From: Streptomonospora nanhaiensis
GTDB lineage: Bacteria > Actinomycetota > Actinomycetes > Streptosporangiales > Streptosporangiaceae
Assembly (NCBI RefSeq): GCF_026642255.1
Contig: NZ_CP113264.1
Span: 4,774,001-4,838,000 of the forward strand
Reading direction: 5' to 3'
Length of the DNA: 64,000 bases
Position 1 is the stretch's first letter. The number at the start of each line of letters is the position of its first letter. The notes beneath the pieces were generated by a model, which was given only the letters and a program-made list of their open reading frames with translations, did not search any database and was not told where the DNA came from. Shown here in pieces: positions 43,237 through 51,986 of this stretch. The translations under genes and the position numbers were made by a program.

Positions 43237-43749
43237 GTGCAAGGTCTGAAGCGCAAGCTGGTGTACGTGGGCGGCTACGAGGTCATCGGCTTCGCCGTGG
43301 GCACCGCCGTGATGACGGCCCTGACAGGAAGCGGTCCGGGGACGACGGCCCCGCTCGCGATCATGATCGCCACGGTGGCGGCCCTGTGGAACATGGCCTT
43401 CAACTACCTGTTCGAGGCGTGGGAGCGCCGGCAGGTCAGCCGCGAGCGCACGGTGGGGCGCAGAATCCTGCACGCGGTCGCGTTCCAGCTGACGCTGGTG
43501 TGCTACCTGATCCCGCTCATCGCGTGGTGGCTGAACATCAGCCTGGTCCAGGCGTTCCTGCTGGACCTGGTGTTCATCGTCTACATCCCGTTCTACACGT
43601 TCGGCTACAACTGGGCCTTCGACAAGATCTTCGGGCTGCCGTCCTCCGCCATCGCGGAGCCCGTTCCGGGGGCGGAAGGTGTAGTCGGGGACGGGACCGG
43701 GGTTGCCGAGCCCGCCGAGGAGCCCGCGCCTGTGGCCGAACGCCCCTGA
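43237..43749 (+). CDS. PACE-family multidrug/biocide efflux transporter
   Basis: 170 residues from a GTG start. Two tandem bacterial transmembrane pair domains give four helices: RKLVYVGGYEVIGFAVGTAV, LWNMAFNYLFEAWERRQ, VAFQLTLVCYLIPLIAWWLN, DLVFIVYIPFYTFGYNWAFDKIF would be the last pair. Hallmark residues R5-K6, E15, the W-N-x-x-F-N box and the second Y-N-x-x-F-D box are conserved. PACE pumps such as AceI export chlorhexidine and short-chain diamines. The C-terminal 30 residues are an added acidic tail. Confidence 0.92.
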   Translation: MQGLKRKLVYVGGYEVIGFAVGTAVMTALTGSGPGTTAPLAIMIATVAALWNMAFNYLFEAWERRQVSRERTVGRRILHAVAFQLTLVCYLIPLIAWWLNISLVQAFLLDLVFIVYIPFYTFGYNWAFDKIFGLPSSAIAEPVPGAEGVVGDGTGVAEPAEEPAPVAERP

Positions 43750-43836
43750 GTGCGGCGGCCGAGGCGATCGCCCTCCCCGATCCTCGCAAGGCGCGGGGAG
43801 CAGCGCGGCTTGATGGGCTTGATCAGCTCCGGGTCG

Positions 43837-45392
43837 GGTCCATCCCCGCATGCGCGGGGAGTAGGTGATGACCCAGCGGGCGCCCTGGAGGCGGCCGGGT
43901 CCATCCCCGCGTGCGCGGGGAGCAGCACGACAAGGAGTGCCGCCGTGGCTGAGTCCAGGGTCCATCCCCGCGTGCGCGGGGAGCAGTCCTCGAAGGACAG
44001 CCGGAGCTTGCTGTCGACGGGTCCATCCCCGCGTGCGCGGGGAGCAGACGACTGCCGCCGTTTCGGGCAGAACAAGAAGTGGTCCATCCCCGCGTGCGCG
44101 GGGAGCAGGACGCCTTCCCGCCCCGGATGGGCGCCGAGCAGGGTCCATCCCCGCGTGCGCGGGGAGCAGAGCTCGGGTGTTTGCGGCATGGTGGTTCTCC
44201 TGGGTCCATCCCCGCGTGCGCGGGGAGCAGCCAGGACGTGTGGCACAACACCCTCAAGCCGCTGGGTCCATCCCCGCGTGCGCGGGGAGCAGGGCGAGCT
44301 TGGACAGCCCCGGGACATGTGCCGGGGTCCATCCCCGCGTGCGCGGGGAGCAGCTCACGGATGCACCACGGCCCGCGCCAGTAATCGGGTCCATCCCCGC
44401 GTGCGCGGGGAGCAGTACTGCAACCACCGGCCCGACCCCGGCGAGTAGGGTCCATCCCCGCGTGCGCGGGGAGCAGTCGCCTACCTCGCCGGACCCGGGC
44501 AGGGCGAGGGGTCCATCCCCGCGTGCGCGGGGAGCAGGAGGGGGTGGCCGTGCGTCTGGTACTGCTCGTGGGTCCATCCCCGCGTGCGCGGGGAGCAGCA
44601 GGTCGGAACGGCGACGCTGTGGATCGCCGAGGGTCCATCCCCGCGTGCGCGGGGAGCAGTCCGAGGAGCTGCAACCGGAGATCCTGCCGGTGGGTCCATC
44701 CCCGCGTGCGCGGGGAGCAGATCGCGGGGTTCCTCGGCGTCGAACGCAACACCGGGTCCATCCCCGCGTGCGCGGGGAGCAGGCTGTGCGCCGGCGGGCC
44801 CAGATCGAGCAGCGGGGTCCATCCCCGCGTGCGCGGGGAGCAGGGGGTGGTCTCCTTGGCGTGGCGGGGGGTGTCGGGTCCATCCCCGCGTGCGCGGGGA
44901 GCAGGTCTTGTGCCCTTCGGCCACCTCGACGCAGTCGGGTCCATCCCCGCGTGCGCGGGGAGCAGTCTTCGGGGACGAAGTCGAAGCCGGGCTCGTCGGG
45001 TCCATCCCCGCGTGCGCGGGGAGCAGATTGAGCACGAGGTCCGCGTCGGCATCTGGCCGGGTCCATCCCCGCGTGCGCGGGGAGCAGCGGAGGCTGAGGG
45101 GTCCCCCGCGCCGACGCCCGGGTCCATCCCCGCGTGCGCGGGGAGCAGTCGAAGCCTAGGGCGTCCGAGGCGGTGTCGCCGGGTCCATCCCCGCGTGCGC
45201 GGGGAGCAGGAGGTCGCCGCCGTGGCTGAACTGATCTCGCTGGGTCCATCCCCGCGTGCGCGGGGAGCAGTGGGAGCTGAAGATCGCCATCTATCCCCCG
45301 GCGGGTCCATCCCCGCGTGCGCGGGGAGCAGCCCCACAGCTGGAGCTGTGGGGGCGTTCGTGCGGGTCCATCCCCGCGTGCGCGGGGAGCAG
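43837..45392 (-). CRISPR. CRISPR array 1, type I-E, 26 repeats / 25 spacers
   Basis: Repeats of 28 bp, plus-strand form GGTCCATCCCCGCG...GCGGGGAGCAG with a CCCCGCG/CGCGGGG palindrome, recur every 61-62 bp. The crRNA sense is minus, as shown by the E. coli-like order of the reverse complement (CTGCTCCCCGCG...ATGGACC) and the leader at the right end. The left-most repeat (43837-43864) has two substitutions, as expected at the trailer. Spacers are 33-34 bp. The leader-proximal spacer (45332-45364) is a perfect 10-bp inverted repeat. The array follows cas2 on the same strand. Confidence 0.98.
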
Positions 45393-45454
45393 AGTCGATG
45401 ACCTGGCAACTTACCAGTGACAAGCGACTGATTTTCCAACTTCTCGAGAAACAG
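45393..45454 (-). promoter_or_regulatory. Leader of CRISPR array 1
   Basis: About 62 bp between array 1 and cas2, roughly 85% identical to the leaders at 56123-56184 and 61300-61360. Conserved blocks include GTCGATGACCT, AACTTACCAG and TTTTCCAACTT followed by TCGAGAA. In type I-E systems this zone drives pre-crRNA transcription and directs Cas1-Cas2 integration. Confidence 0.85.
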
Positions 45455-45490
45455 ACACCGACCCCAAAGCACTCACCTCGGACATGAAGC

Positions 45491-45841
45491 TCATCTTCCC
45501 CCGAAACGCCGCCGCTTCGACGCCTTGCTCCACCCGGTCTTCGGCACCTGAGCGGCTTCGACCGCCGCCTTGCGGGGACGGTGTATGAGGGTCAGCCCCT
45601 CGTGGTCCACCGGCTGCCAGTGGTGCTCGAAGGTCTCGAAGGTGAACCCCTGCTCGGAGTCGTTGCTGTACGCCAGCAGCGCCCTGCCGTTCCCCGCGTA
45701 CTCCTTCACCTCCGCCCACAGCGCCTCCCTGACCCTCCGCGACGGGTTGCCGATGAACACCCCGGCCGAGATCTCCAGCAGCCACCGGGTGAGGAAACCC
45801 CGCAGCCCCGGCGGGCACTTGGTGAGGACGACGACGGTCAC
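45491..45841 (-). CDS. cas2: CRISPR-associated endonuclease Cas2e
   Basis: 116 residues from a GTG that overlaps the cas1 stop (GTGA). Cas2e motifs: TVVVLTKCPPGLRGFLTRWL, EISAGVFIGNPSRRVREALW, and GRALLAYSNDSEQGFTFETF with HWQPVDHEGLTLI. The C-terminal 25 residues (AQVPKTGWSKASKRRRFGGR) form a basic tail beyond the roughly 95-residue E. coli Cas2. Cas2 dimers bridge two Cas1 dimers in the spacer-integration complex. It is the last cas gene; the array 1 leader follows. Confidence 0.95.
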   Translation of the reverse strand: MTVVVLTKCPPGLRGFLTRWLLEISAGVFIGNPSRRVREALWAEVKEYAGNGRALLAYSNDSEQGFTFETFEHHWQPVDHEGLTLIHRPRKAAVEAAQVPKTGWSKASKRRRFGGR

Positions 45842-46794
45842 CAGACCACCTCGTGGGAGTAGTCGCGCCCGGCTTCGAGCAGCTCGCCCCGGTCGCCCAC
45901 CAGTCCGACCTCGTCCGCCTCGCCCTCCCGGCCGTCGTCCGCGTCGTGCCCCTGACCCAGCAGAAGCCTCTTGATGTCGTCGACGCACCGGTCGAGCAGC
46001 TTCTCCTGGCTGATCCGGTCCCGCAGCAGCCGACGCGTCACCCCGTCCACGTCCTCCTCGCCCTGCGCCGCCGCGTCGAAGGCCACCGGGATGCCGATCT
46101 CCACCTTGTACAGGTCGGCGACGTCCATCACGAACCCCCGTTCGTGCCCCGAGTGGACGAAGCCCAGCCCCGGGCTGCACCCGAGCGCCGTCGCCACCGC
46201 GTGCGCCACCCCGTAGAAGCACTGGGCGGCCGAGGTGATCGCCTTGTTCGGCGCGTCGGAGTTGTCGTGGTGTCCCGGCGTATAGCGCCGCCCGTGCCAG
46301 GGCACACCCGTCCGCTCCGCCTCGGCCCGGTAGCACGCCTGGACCCTCTTTCCCTCCTTTCCGAGGAGTTCCTGGCGGCCGAACCGCTCCACGTCCAGGT
46401 CGGGGAACCGCATCCGGTACATCGCCCGAGCGACGTCGAGGCGGCTCTGCCGGTTGGCCCAGGCCTTCGCCTGGGCCTCCACCAGGTGCGAGGAGCGCGT
46501 CAGGCCGCGGCCGGCCGCGTAGAAGCGCACCCCCTGCTCTCCCACCCACACGACGCTGGCCCCGCACTCCCCCAGGACGCTCATCGCCTGATGGGTCACC
46601 CTCGTCCCCGGCCCGAGGAGGAGGGTGCCGATCGTGGCGCCCGGGATGTGCCGCACGCCCTCGCCGTCCTCGGCGGTGATCGCGTTGTCGTCGCGGTGGA
46701 CGACGCACCGCTCCAGGTAGACGAAGGAGAGCCGTTCGCCGACCCTGGTCAGTTCGCGCGGTGTGGACGCGCGCCGCTTGCTCACCGTGGTCAT
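45838..46794 (-). CDS. cas1: CRISPR-associated integrase Cas1e
   Basis: 318 residues. Alignment with E. coli Cas1 by eye puts the metal-binding residues at E147 (GKEGKRV), H214 (FVHSG), D224 and D227 (VMDVADLYK), so the active site is intact. GTRVTHQAMSVLGECGASVV and NGRRY-like HGRRYTPGHH are also conserved. The C-terminal tail of about 40 residues is acidic and variable. The enzyme integrates spacers with Cas2. Start ATG overlaps the cas6e stop (ATGA). Confidence 0.97.
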   Translation of the reverse strand: MTTVSKRRASTPRELTRVGERLSFVYLERCVVHRDDNAITAEDGEGVRHIPGATIGTLLLGPGTRVTHQAMSVLGECGASVVWVGEQGVRFYAAGRGLTRSSHLVEAQAKAWANRQSRLDVARAMYRMRFPDLDVERFGRQELLGKEGKRVQACYRAEAERTGVPWHGRRYTPGHHDNSDAPNKAITSAAQCFYGVAHAVATALGCSPGLGFVHSGHERGFVMDVADLYKVEIGIPVAFDAAAQGEEDVDGVTRRLLRDRISQEKLLDRCVDDIKRLLLGQGHDADDGREGEADEVGLVGDRGELLEAGRDYSHEVVW

Positions 46795-47534
46795 CGGCCC
46801 ACCTGCGCCAGGGTCATCAGGCCGCAGCCGTACGCCTTGGCCCGTCCCAGGCCGGCGCACAGCACACGGCGCAGGGCGTCCGGGTCGGTGACGGTCAGCC
46901 TGCCGTCGAAGGTCGCGGTCACCAGGGGGACGCGCATACGGGACCTCCCCTTCTTCTCGGGACGGGGGTCGGCCTTGTCGAACCCTGTTGCGTCACGCCC
47001 GTGGACGACCAGCTCGTGTTCGTCCTCGCCCGGAATCAACTGCTGGTCGACCGGCCTGCGCACGATCTCGAAACCGTTCGCCTCCTGCCGCTGCAGCAGC
47101 CACCCCGCCTGGTGCCGGGGGGTGACGTGGGCGGTGACCTTGGTCGGCTCCCCGTCCTTGCGCCGGATGCTGTGCACGGGGTTGGCGGTGAGCCGGAACG
47201 CCCACGTCTGCCCTGCCTCCAGCCTGCCCAGGAACCCGCCGTAGTCGTGGGTCTGCCATCCGTCCCCCTCCGCCTTGGGCCACCCCGCCTGCTCCACCAG
47301 GTGGGTCAGGTCGGGCGCGGCCGGGCTCACGACGTACAGCAGCACCTCCGCCCTGGCGTTGCGGTCCACCCGCCACAGCACGCGCGGCGCCCCCGCAGCC
47401 CCCTGGTTCCCCGGGTCGCCCGGGAGCAGGTCGGGGAAGCCGCCCAGCACGGCGGCGTGCACGGCCTGCGGCGAGGACAGCAGCTTCCTGCTTCCCGGCC
47501 TGTTGGTGTTGAACCGGAATCGGGTGAGGTACAT
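46791..47534 (-). CDS. cas6e: crRNA-processing endoribonuclease Cas6e (CasE)
   Basis: 247 residues, two ferredoxin-like RAMP domains. N-terminus MYLTRFRFNTNRPGSRKLLS is characteristic, with the catalytic His expected in the helix SPQAVHAAVLGGFPDLL. The Gly-rich RAMP loop is at the C-terminus: CAGLGRAKAYGCGLMTLAQ. It cuts pre-crRNA at the base of the repeat hairpin and stays in Cascade. It shares one base with the cas5e stop (TGATG) and overlaps cas1. Confidence 0.95.
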   Translation of the reverse strand: MYLTRFRFNTNRPGSRKLLSSPQAVHAAVLGGFPDLLPGDPGNQGAAGAPRVLWRVDRNARAEVLLYVVSPAAPDLTHLVEQAGWPKAEGDGWQTHDYGGFLGRLEAGQTWAFRLTANPVHSIRRKDGEPTKVTAHVTPRHQAGWLLQRQEANGFEIVRRPVDQQLIPGEDEHELVVHGRDATGFDKADPRPEKKGRSRMRVPLVTATFDGRLTVTDPDALRRVLCAGLGRAKAYGCGLMTLAQVGR

Positions 47535-48253
47535 CAGCTGCCTCCCAGTGCGGACACGGGGTCGTGGTCGGGGGGTGCGGCGCGGCGGACCAGCGGGTTC
47601 GGCACGTGCACCGCCCCCGGGGTCACCGCCCGCAGGGCGTAGCGCCGGTGCAGGGGGTTGAAGCTGAGCGGCAGGTCGCGCAGGGTGTCGGCCCGGGTCT
47701 CCCCCGGCGCGGCGTCGACGAGGGTGCTGAGCTCCACCAACTCCTCCCCCTTCCGGCGCCGCTGGAGCTGGAACCAGCGGGCGGCCTGCCAGGGCGTCCG
47801 CTCCAGGACGTCCTCGACCGTGCCGTCGACGGGGGCGCCCAGGTCCACGGGCCGCGCGGGCGGGCACGAGCGCCGGCCCAGGTAGGGCAGGTACACGGGT
47901 TCGCGGACGGCCCGGTACAGGTCGGCGACCAGTTCGGGGTCGCCCTCGACCGCCGCCACGAACACCGCGTCGGACAGGTAGAAGCGCTCCGACACCGGCA
48001 TGGAGACCCCGGTGACCAGGTGTTTCGCGGTCTGGTAGTCGCGCACGCGCACGCCGGGCTGGTCCACGCGCACGCCGAACCGCAGCGCGGCCAGGTCGGA
48101 GAGGTCGGCGGTGCGGTCGCGTCCCAGGGCCGCGGCGAGCAGGCCGACGATCCCGCTCTTGGTGGGGGCGTTCTCGGTGCCCCGGCGGGCGAACCGGGAC
48201 GCCGACCCCCACGCCTGGAGGGGGCCGGCCAGGACGAGGGGCAGGGCACTCAT
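47534..48253 (-). CDS. cas5e: Cascade subunit Cas5e (CasD)
   Basis: 239 residues, starting MSALPLVLAGPLQAWGSASR, the diagnostic Cas5e N-terminus. FARRGTENAPTKSGIVGLLA and RVDQPGVRVRDYQTAKHLVT follow, then SERFYLSDAVFVAAVEGDPE and VYLPYLGRRSCPPARP. Cas5e caps the crRNA 5' handle (expected AUGGACC plus one base here) in Cascade. It overlaps cas7e by ATGA and cas6e by 1 bp. Confidence 0.96.
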   Translation of the reverse strand: MSALPLVLAGPLQAWGSASRFARRGTENAPTKSGIVGLLAAALGRDRTADLSDLAALRFGVRVDQPGVRVRDYQTAKHLVTGVSMPVSERFYLSDAVFVAAVEGDPELVADLYRAVREPVYLPYLGRRSCPPARPVDLGAPVDGTVEDVLERTPWQAARWFQLQRRRKGEELVELSTLVDAAPGETRADTLRDLPLSFNPLHRRYALRAVTPGAVHVPNPLVRRAAPPDHDPVSALGGS

Positions 48254-49437
48254 GCCGTCGGCGCCTGACGCTGCGCGACGGCCGCGCCGACCTGGATGAC
48301 CAGCTCGGGGAGGGAGACGACGGAGCCCAGGCCGGAGAGCTTGGCGGTGCGCTCCCCCACGTGCACGACCCAGGTGTCCACGCCGTCCTCGGCTCCGTAG
48401 GCGCGCTCGACCTGGGAGACGTGGTCGGCCAGGCGGGCGCTGGCCTCGGCCACGTGTCCGGCCCCGGACGTCACCGGCTCCTCGAACGCCCCCACGAAGC
48501 TGATCGGCCGGGAGTCGCGCAACTTGACGACAACCGCGTCGGGCAGGGTGTGGTTGCCGAAAGTGTTGATCTTGCCGGTGGGCAGCGACTCCACGAACCC
48601 GCGCACGAACGCCTCGACGGCGCGGCGCAGCGGTTCGGTGACGGGCTCGTCCTCGCGCAGCCCCTCCCCCAGGTTCTTCTTGAGCAGGTCGACGTCGACG
48701 GCCGCGTACCGGTACAGGGTGGCGGAGTTGAACTCGACGGTGCCGATCATGCCCGCCCCGGTGTCCTCCTCCGGGTTCCGGTCGTCCACGGCCGTGTAGT
48801 AGTCGGACTCGTTCTCGACGGCGTGGACGCTGATGGCGTGGGCGACCTGCGCTGCTGCGTCCACGTTGATGTCGGCGCCGTCCGCGACCATGCGCCCGAA
48901 CAGGGCGATGTCCACCGAGTGGCGGGTGTCGGCGACGGACTTGGCGCGCGCCTTGTTCTCCTTCTCCTTGAGGAACGCCTTGATGTCCTCGCGACCGTCG
49001 AGCGCGAGTGCGGCCAGGCCGTCCCGCTGCTGGGCGCTGAGGAACATCAGGTAGGCGGACTCGGGGGCGGGCTCCTTCTCGCCCTTCTTCTTCGCGGCGT
49101 CAGCCTTGCGCTTGGGCACCTCGATCTTGGAGCCGGTGGCCGTCTGCACGGTCTCCGCCGCGAGGACGAGCGCTTCGGCCTCCTCCACCGAGGGGTCGAG
49201 TTCACGGATGCGGGCGGCGATCAGCTCGGCGACGCGCTTGGTCCGGGTGCCCAGGTCCTGTGGGTCGAGGAGGGCGTCGAACGCGAGCCGGGTGGCGCGC
49301 TTCCACGCCTGGCTGGAGACGCGGGACCGCTTGACCCCGCCGTAGACGGCGGTCTTGGGGGCGCCGGTGTCGTCCCTGTTGAGGTTGCTGGGCGGCACGG
49401 TCTGCAACACGTGCACGTCGAGAATGGTGCGGCTCAT
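48250..49437 (-). CDS. cas7e: Cascade backbone subunit Cas7e (CasC)
   Basis: 395 residues, starting MSRTILDVHVLQTVPPSNLN and GGVKRSRVSSQAWKRATR, both diagnostic of Cas7e. The C-terminal half has ISVHAVENESDYYTAVDDRN and GTVEFNSATLYRYAAVDVD. A Lys-rich insert (IEVPKRKADAAKKKGEKEP, about residues 103-122) extends the thumb/helical region and makes the protein about 30 residues longer than E. coli CasC. Six copies normally coat the crRNA. A 132-bp gap with two hairpins separates it from cse2. Confidence 0.96.
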   Translation of the reverse strand: MSRTILDVHVLQTVPPSNLNRDDTGAPKTAVYGGVKRSRVSSQAWKRATRLAFDALLDPQDLGTRTKRVAELIAARIRELDPSVEEAEALVLAAETVQTATGSKIEVPKRKADAAKKKGEKEPAPESAYLMFLSAQQRDGLAALALDGREDIKAFLKEKENKARAKSVADTRHSVDIALFGRMVADGADINVDAAAQVAHAISVHAVENESDYYTAVDDRNPEEDTGAGMIGTVEFNSATLYRYAAVDVDLLKKNLGEGLREDEPVTEPLRRAVEAFVRGFVESLPTGKINTFGNHTLPDAVVVKLRDSRPISFVGAFEEPVTSGAGHVAEASARLADHVSQVERAYGAEDGVDTWVVHVGERTAKLSGLGSVVSLPELVIQVGAAVAQRQAPTA

Positions 49438-49461
49438 GGTGGTGTCCTCATCGTCTTGTCG

Positions 49462-49514
49462 GTGCCCGTCAGGGCACGTGGGAGGGGTCGGCTGACAGCG
49501 CTGCCGGGGCAGCG
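49462..49514 (-). promoter_or_regulatory. Two hairpins between cse2 and cas7e
   Basis: GTGCCC-GTCA-GGGCAC (49462-49477) and CGCTGCC-GG-GGCAGCG (49499-49514) are both perfect and lie in the only sizeable gap of the cas operon (49438-49569). They may stabilise the cas7e mRNA, act as a processing site or mark an internal promoter, which would help supply the excess of Cas7e needed by Cascade. Confidence 0.45.
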
Positions 49515-49569
49515 CGAGGGATCTGCTGGTCGCCCCGGGGCTTGTGCGGTCCGCCGGGGGCGGCGGTGT

Positions 49570-50274
49570 TCAGCTCTCCGGGGCGGCGTCCGGACCGTCC
49601 CCGTCCGGGGTACCAGGTTCGGCGTCCTGTGCGGCGCCGTCCGCACGCTCGGGCCGGTGGGCCTGGAAGCCGCGCCCCCAGGCCCGGCGCACCCGGGCGG
49701 CCCCCGCCGGAGTGCGGGCGTCGTGGAGCTGGTCGGCGAGGAGCCCGTAGTCGAGCGGGATGTCCTCGGTGCGCAGGAGGCTGACGATGCCGCGGAGCCG
49801 GTCGAGGCGGGTGGCGTGGTCGGCGGCGCTCCCGGCCTGCACGAACCTCTTGCGCAGGGGCTCGTCGATGTCGCCGCCGGGCATGAGGCGGCGCACCGCG
49901 CCGCCGAGCCCGCTGCCCCGCTTGTGCATGCCCCGCTCCCTCTTGGACTGCTGGTGCAAGGCGTAGAGGGTGAGCGCCTCGTGGGCGGCGGCCTCGGCCG
50001 CCTCGGTGCGGGGGGCCTCGACCGGGAAGGTCTCGTAGAAGCGGTGGTCGAGGGTCAGCCCCACCAGCTCCGGGACCGCCTCGATGGGCTTGCCCGCTCC
50101 CCGGCGCAGCTTGGCCAGGGTGGAGACGGCCGCGGAGAGGTCCTTGAGGTAGCCGCCCTGGAGCGCGCGGACGCGCTCGTCCACGAACGTGCCGACCTCA
50201 CGGAGGTCGGGCACGTAGGCCGTGTTCGCGGCGGCGCCCTTGCGGGCGGGGGTCGATGTGCTGGTGGTGGTCAC
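49570..50274 (-). CDS. cse2: Cascade small subunit Cse2 (CasB)
   Basis: 234 residues from a GTG overlapping the cse1 stop (GTGA). All-helical, with the Cse2 signatures LRRGAGKPIEAVPELVGLTL, EAAAHEALTLYALHQQSKRE, GSGLGGAVRRLMPGGDIDEP and RLDRLRGIVSLLRTEDIPLD-like segments, ending YGLLADQLHD. It is longer than E. coli CasB (about 160) owing to an N-terminal and an acidic disordered C-terminal extension (EPGTPDGDGPDAAPES). Two copies stabilise the R-loop in Cascade. Confidence 0.94.
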   Translation of the reverse strand: MTTTSTSTPARKGAAANTAYVPDLREVGTFVDERVRALQGGYLKDLSAAVSTLAKLRRGAGKPIEAVPELVGLTLDHRFYETFPVEAPRTEAAEAAAHEALTLYALHQQSKRERGMHKRGSGLGGAVRRLMPGGDIDEPLRKRFVQAGSAADHATRLDRLRGIVSLLRTEDIPLDYGLLADQLHDARTPAGAARVRRAWGRGFQAHRPERADGAAQDAEPGTPDGDGPDAAPES

Positions 50275-51986
50275 TGCTGCGTCTCCGGGTCGTCGGGGGT
50301 GGCCATGGGGAGCGCCCTGCGCAGTCCCGAGCGGAAGCGCAGGTCGGCGCGGGAGGCGCTGAGCCAGACCGAGCCGTTCTTGGTGGCGACGACCCGCCCG
50401 GTCCAGGCGGCCTCACCGGCGGATACGAGGAGGTCGTCACCGATGCCGGACACGATCTGGCGTGCCGTGAGCTGCCACTGGCGGCGCTGTTCGGCCGGGT
50501 AGAGCGGGTTGTCGGAGGGGCGCAGGTCGCGCAGCCACTTGCGGAAGGGCTCGTCCAGTGCGGCGAAGCCCCGGTCGCGGGCGGTGGCTCGGGGCGCCTC
50601 GGTCGCCGCGCCCGCCGCCTCGGCCAGTGCGGTGGCCAGGTCCCCCAGGACCATGACCGCCTCCTCGGCGTCGTTGACGGCGTCGACGGCCGTCTGACCG
50701 AGGGTGCTGTCCTGCTCGTTCAGCAGGACCACGGGCATGGCGACGGTGTCGTCGACGATCTCGTCGATGACCGACTGCTGGGTGCCGTAGACCGCGCCGA
50801 CCAGGCGCGTGCGGATGAGGAAGCCCTTGTCCAGGAACCCCTCCACGGTCAGGCGCGCGATCCAGTCCAGAACCCGGGGGCGCACGACCTTGGCGGCCTC
50901 GCGGCGCTGTTCCGCGCCCCGGACACGGCCGGTGACCAGGGCGGCGAGGCCGCGCCAGGCGCTGCGGGCCGGGTCGTGGTCCCGGGGCAGGTAGACCTGC
51001 TCCTCACCGAGCTTCTTCTCCTGGGCGGGGCTGCGCCGCCAGGCGGTCATGGGTTCGCGGTCGTGCTTGTTGCGCGGGGTCAGAGGGTCGCCGTAGGCGA
51101 GCAGGACGCCGTGGACGGCTTCGCCGTCGTGGTGCAGGCGCACCCTTCGGCTCTGCCAGGTGTAGAGGTCGCGCAGGCCGTGGGGGCGGGTCTGGGCCTC
51201 CGCTCCCCCGAGAGCCTCGGCGGTGGCCGGGGGCCGGCGCCAGGCGGGGAGGTCGTCGGGGCGCGAGCGCAGGTTGTCGGTGTCGTGGGGCAGCAGGTTG
51301 AGGAGGAGGGTGGCGCGCAGGTCGTCGCCCTCCACGTAGACCCCGCCGAGGTTCCCGGCCCAGCCCACCCCTTGCGGGTAGACCTTGCCGCCCTTGACCC
51401 GGGGGTCGCCGACCACTCCGGACTTGATCCCCGAGGTGTCGTAGGCGTGGGCGTGCAGAAGCCAGCGTGCGGCCTCGGCGAAGCCCAGGCGTTCGGCGCC
51501 GTTCGCGCGCATGGTGAAGAAGCGCGCGTTGTTGGGCACGTCGGCCACGATCGGATCGAGGGAGGAGTACTCGCCCTTGGTCGTGCGCAGGTCCGGGACC
51601 TGGAGGAAGGGCGTGGTCGGGTGCAGCAGGTCGAGGCGGTCGCGGTGCTCGTGGAGATAGTCGCGGACGCGGTCCGTGGGGAGGTCTCCCTCGCCTCCGT
51701 TCCACAGGTCGGCCCAGTCGTCGATGTCCTCCGGGCCGTCGATCGCGTCGTGCAGGACGGCCAGGAGCAGCCGCAGGAGGGAGAAGTCCTGGGTGGGCAC
51801 GTCGCCGACCAGGCGCCGGACCTGCGGGGCCTGCTCGAAGATCTCGGTGAGGGAGAGTTCGGCCTCGGTCCCGTCGAGCCGCTGGACGGGGATCCAGGGC
51901 CTGCTGGTCAGGTCGAAGGAGGGCGGGGGCGTCGGTGGGGACGCGTCTGGCGAGGGTGACGCTGGCCCGGAGGCGTCAGTCGGCAC
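50271..51986 (-). CDS. cse1: Cascade large subunit Cse1 (Cas8e/CasA)
   Basis: 571 residues from a GTG inside the end of cas3 (11-bp overlap). The start of the conserved part is FDLTSRPWIPVQRLDG, then LRLLLAVLHDAIDGPEDIDD and FLQVPDLRTTKG. The loop 1 region and NNARFFTMRANGAERLGFAE are typical of actinobacterial Cse1. The C-terminal four-helix bundle covers about the last 150 residues. Cse1 recognises the PAM and recruits Cas3. The first 20 residues are Pro/Ser-rich and disordered. Confidence 0.95.
   Translation of the reverse strand: MPTDASGPASPSPDASPPTPPPSFDLTSRPWIPVQRLDGTEAELSLTEIFEQAPQVRRLVGDVPTQDFSLLRLLLAVLHDAIDGPEDIDDWADLWNGGEGDLPTDRVRDYLHEHRDRLDLLHPTTPFLQVPDLRTTKGEYSSLDPIVADVPNNARFFTMRANGAERLGFAEAARWLLHAHAYDTSGIKSGVVGDPRVKGGKVYPQGVGWAGNLGGVYVEGDDLRATLLLNLLPHDTDNLRSRPDDLPAWRRPPATAEALGGAEAQTRPHGLRDLYTWQSRRVRLHHDGEAVHGVLLAYGDPLTPRNKHDREPMTAWRRSPAQEKKLGEEQVYLPRDHDPARSAWRGLAALVTGRVRGAEQRREAAKVVRPRVLDWIARLTVEGFLDKGFLIRTRLVGAVYGTQQSVIDEIVDDTVAMPVVLLNEQDSTLGQTAVDAVNDAEEAVMVLGDLATALAEAAGAATEAPRATARDRGFAALDEPFRKWLRDLRPSDNPLYPAEQRRQWQLTARQIVSGIGDDLLVSAGEAAWTGRVVATKNGSVWLSASRADLRFRSGLRRALPMATPDDPETQQ

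Noticed and set aside
43823..45472. Long open frames with repeated Pro/Arg/Gly-rich peptides across array 1 on both strands
   Set aside because: They are translations of CRISPR repeats and spacers; the 61-bp periodicity and identical 28-bp units explain them.
46878..47060. Suspicion that Cas1 lacked its catalytic Glu
   Set aside because: On re-alignment with E. coli Cas1 the residue corresponding to E141 is E147 in GKEGKRV; the active site is complete.
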